In this document: positions 31,224-33,050 of the stretch, in pieces
Layout of the letters: each line of letters begins with the position of its first letter
Position numbering within the stretch: position 1 is the stretch's first letter
Assembly: GCA_018970215.1 (NCBI GenBank)
Contig: JAGWWX010000013.1
Span: forward strand, 1 to 33,050
Reading direction: 5' to 3'
Length of the DNA stretch: 33,050 nt
Origin: Acidobacteriota bacterium
Lineage (GTDB): Bacteria > Actinomycetota > Acidimicrobiia > Acidimicrobiales > RAAP-2
Translations under genes and position numbers: made by a program
Notes under the pieces: model-generated
What the model was told of the DNA's origin: nothing
Databases searched by the model: none
Seen by the model: only the letters and a program-made list of their open reading frames with translations

Positions 31224-31987
31224 GGAACGGGTGAGAGTCCGCCGTCCAGATTGATGCCGACGCCGGTGACGTAGCCCGCTCGGGGCGAGAGCAAGAACGC
31301 CACCAGCGCACCGAACTCCTCGCCTCGCCCAAACCGCCCGAGGGGCACTTTTTGAAACGAGAGCACCGTGTTGTAGAACTCGGTCTCAGAGATGCCCATC
31401 TCGTCGGCGCGACGGCGCCATTGACCGGACTCCATGAGGCCGATCAGGACGGCGTTGACGCGAATTCCGCGCGGTCCCACCTCAGCCGCGAGCGATTTGG
31501 TCAGCGCGAGTCCGGCCGCCCGCGACGCCGCGGTCGGCGTCGAGTTCGCATCGGGAGCTTTGCCCTTCACGGCGAGAACGTTGACGATTGACCCACCCGT
31601 TGCCTCGAGGGCGGGGAGGGCGAGACGACAGAGCCGGAGGGCGGCGATCACTTTGAGTTCGTAGTCCTCACGCCACTCGTCGTCGCTCGCCGTGGCAATC
31701 GGCGAAGCCGCCGACCGACCGGCGTTATTCACGAGTCCATCAAGTTGACCGAACTCCGAAAGAGCCAGGTCAAGAAATCGTTGAGCGTCCACTTCGTTCG
31801 TAACGTCGGCACGAACCACCCGAGCCGTCGGTCCAAGACGGTCTCGCGCTGTCGCGAGGCGCGCCTCATCTCGTCCGCAGACCACGGGATGACCACCCTC
31901 ATCGACAATGATGCGGGCCAGGTCGAGACCAAGTCCATCGGTACCGCCGGTAATGGCAATGACGCGTCCGCGCAGCTCGAGGTCCAT
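31220..31987 (-). CDS. SDR-family protein with altered catalytic residues
   Basis: A 255-residue classical short-chain dehydrogenase/reductase by fold: TGGTDGLG (13-20) for NAD(P), D61 in ADVT, NNAG at 87-90, and a C-terminal GYVTGVGINLDGG. The usual N-S-Y-K tetrad is not conserved. The Asn position appears as K112 (YELKVIAALRL), the Ser region reads IVNVLAV (A139), and YxxxK reads TAASR (T152, R156). Cofactor binding seems intact, but standard hydride-transfer chemistry is doubtful; I have seen no evidence for its substrate. The start ATG 31987 has TAGGCT (31994-31999) 6 bases upstream, overlapping the stop codon of the preceding P-loop gene. It could be leaderless from its own promoter or read through from that gene. 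Confidence 0.88.
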   Translation of the reverse strand: MDLELRGRVIAITGGTDGLGLDLARIIVDEGGHPVVCGRDEARLATARDRLGPTARVVRADVTNEVDAQRFLDLALSEFGQLDGLVNNAGRSAASPIATASDDEWREDYELKVIAALRLCRLALPALEATGGSIVNVLAVKGKAPDANSTPTAASRAAGLALTKSLAAEVGPRGIRVNAVLIGLMESGQWRRRADEMGISETEFYNTVLSFQKVPLGRFGRGEEFGALVAFLLSPRAGYVTGVGINLDGGLSPVP

Positions 31988-31993
31988 GTCGGA

Positions 31994-31999
31994 AGCCTA
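31994..31999 (-). promoter_or_regulatory. -10 element of SDR gene
   Basis: TAGGCT on the minus strand, 6 bases before ATG 31987. Its first three bases are the TAG stop codon of the upstream P-loop gene. Confidence 0.45.
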
Positions 32000-32557
32000 G
32001 AGCGAGAGCCCGAACTCACGGGCGAGAACTTCGTGCAGTTCTCGATGCGAGTGAACATCAATGTAGTGAACAGGGGTGCTCGCGAAGACTCGCCGGAGCC
32101 ACACACTACGTTCGTGGTAGGTCTGCCACTTCGTATACGACCACCGAATCACCGATCGTTCGGGGTTCCACGAGAGAAGAGATCGCCATGACTCTCGATT
32201 ACCGTTCCATAACTCTTCGCGGCGAACGACCCGTAGGACGGAGCGTCGGACAATCTGCCACATCACGCGTCGTCGGGGAAAGTCCAGTGAAACCACCACC
32301 GTGGGTCGCTCAACGAGCAGAGCTCGAGTGACCGAGTAGTTCCCGTCGACGACCCACGCGTCTCGCGACGTGATGTCACGCGTTCGCTCCCACATCGTCG
32401 GGTCATCAAGTGACGTCCAGTTCGCCTGGTGATAGACGCCGTCTAACTCCACGTGAGGAAGACCTGTCGCCTCGGCCACGCGACGCGCCCAGGTAGTTTT
32501 CCCACTTCCCGAACATCCGATAAACCACCACCGTTGCACCGCGGGATCGAGAGTCAC
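31997..32557 (-). CDS. Small P-loop kinase-like NTPase (FlaR/topology-modulation-like)
   Basis: A 186-residue nucleotide-binding protein of the adenylate kinase-like group often annotated as topology modulation protein or shikimate-kinase-like. Walker A is GCSGSGKTT at 14-22. The substrate-region segment LPHVELDGVYHQANW (about 33-47) and the lid-like RRRVMWQIVRRSVLRVVRREELWNGN (about 99-124) are typical of this family. Start GTG 32557 has TACTTT 8 bases upstream on the minus strand. It is divergent from the MFS gene at 32583 with only 25 bases between them. The substrate is unknown; the family name does not rest on firm biochemistry. Confidence 0.82.
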   Translation of the reverse strand: MTLDPAVQRWWFIGCSGSGKTTWARRVAEATGLPHVELDGVYHQANWTSLDDPTMWERTRDITSRDAWVVDGNYSVTRALLVERPTVVVSLDFPRRRVMWQIVRRSVLRVVRREELWNGNRESWRSLLSWNPERSVIRWSYTKWQTYHERSVWLRRVFASTPVHYIDVHSHRELHEVLAREFGLSL

Positions 32558-32582
32558 GACTGCTCAAAGTAGCGTGGATGCC
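32558..32582. promoter_or_regulatory. Overlapping divergent promoters, P-loop and MFS genes
   Basis: The gap is only 25 bases. On the plus strand TAGCGT (32570-32575) is 7 bases before GTG 32583. On the minus strand TACTTT, 8 bases before GTG 32557, overlaps the same bases. The two polymerases could not bind at once. Confidence 0.45.
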
Positions 32583-33050
32583 GTGACAACGCCGTCAACC
32601 GCCTCTCTCCTTCGACGACTCCAAGTGATTGTGTGGCTGCAGTGGATGGGTGCGACGTTGGGGCTCCCACTCCTACCCCTCTTTCTCAAAAACCACGGAG
32701 CGGGTCCGTCGACCATCGGCGTGATCATGGGATCGTTCTTCTTGTCGGGGGTCGTTACCCAGTTCGTCGCCGGGCGGTTCGCCGATCGCTTTGGTCGGCG
32801 CACAGTGCTGATTGGTGCTCTGTTGCTCTACGGCATTGCGGGGCCGACCTACCTCTTGCCCGTGAACGCCAACTGGTTCATCGTGACGCGCGTTCTGCAG
32901 GGAGCCGCGGCGGGCGCCATTGAGGTCGCTGCTCTCTCCACGGTGGCGGGTCTGGTTGACGAAAACGAGCGGGGGCGGGCGGTGTCGAAAATCTTCGCCG
33001 CTCAGTTGGGCGGTATCGCCATGGGACCGCTGTTCGGCGTCCTCATCGAC
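32583..33050 (+). CDS. MFS transporter (N-terminal part, runs off window)
   Basis: 156 codons of a major facilitator are visible, starting at GTG 32583 (MTTPSTASLLRRLQVIVWLQWMG). About five hydrophobic segments can be seen. The loop after helix 2 has the MFS signature AGRFADRFGRRTVL (about 63-76), and RVLQGAAAGAIEVAALSTVAGLVDENERGRAVS follows helix 4, as in drug- and sugar-type MFS_1 proteins. Over half of the protein lies beyond the window, so substrate class cannot be judged. TAGCGT 7 bases before the GTG supports the start. Confidence 0.88.
   Translation, partial: MTTPSTASLLRRLQVIVWLQWMGATLGLPLLPLFLKNHGAGPSTIGVIMGSFFLSGVVTQFVAGRFADRFGRRTVLIGALLLYGIAGPTYLLPVNANWFIVTRVLQGAAAGAIEVAALSTVAGLVDENERGRAVSKIFAAQLGGIAMGPLFGVLID

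Noticed and set aside
1-33050. Mobile elements, prophage, CRISPR arrays, rRNA or tRNA genes
   Set aside because: I saw no transposase or integrase-like protein, no regularly spaced repeats, and no rRNA or cloverleaf-like sequence in the short intergenic regions.

Overview
The window (33,050 bases, GC-rich, roughly 58% by eye) is a dense stretch of a bacterial chromosome. It most likely comes from an Actinomycetota member, perhaps an aquatic Acidimicrobiia-like lineage; the phylum is inferred with fair confidence and the class only weakly. Supporting signs are an actinobacterial LexA box (CGAAC-N4-GTTCG), an ImuA'-ImuB-DnaE2 mutasome operon, frequent TANNNT -10 elements placed 6-8 bases before ATG/GTG starts (leaderless genes), a type 2 IleRS and a DUF5522 protein. 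I saw no mobile element, phage, CRISPR array, rRNA or tRNA. Genes alternate between divergent and convergent orientation with very short gaps, and six of eight convergent pairs share their stop codons in a 4-base overlap.

Layout. 1-4435 (-): one operon read leftward, an EntS-like MFS exporter, a succinate-semialdehyde-type dehydrogenase, a cysteine desulfurase and the tRNA thiolase MnmA (cut by the window edge). 4491-6532: a sirtuin, a previously uncalled 40-residue membrane peptide, a YceI protein and its divergent MarR regulator around a clear palindromic operator. 6529-14067: IleRS with a swapped GXHH signature, a GNAT acetyltransferase, a HAD phosphatase, a glutathione peroxidase, a quinone oxidoreductase with a DUF5522 protein, and a DHA2 drug exporter.

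14116-20342: a polyamine/omega-amine catabolic divergon. An Lrp-type regulator, a class III aminotransferase and an FAD amine oxidoreductase run rightward; a gamma-aminobutyraldehyde-type dehydrogenase and alanine dehydrogenase run leftward. The enzymes can be joined as amine to aldehyde to acid, with alanine dehydrogenase recycling alanine to pyruvate. 20389-23427: an exported LprG/LppX-like protein and a second DHA2 exporter with its divergent TetR repressor and operator.

23424-28983: the SOS mutagenesis cassette imuA-imuB-dnaE2 (leftward) and a divergent SRAP/YedK-type abasic-site protein, with a LexA box lying over the predicted leaderless start of imuA. ImuB is unusually short: it seems to lack part of the palm and the little-finger domain but keeps a beta-clamp motif. 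28988-33050: a fold-type II threonine/serine dehydratase, a CadD-like transporter, a hemolysin III (PAQR) membrane protein, an SDR protein with all four catalytic tetrad residues replaced, a small P-loop kinase-like protein, and the start of another MFS transporter.
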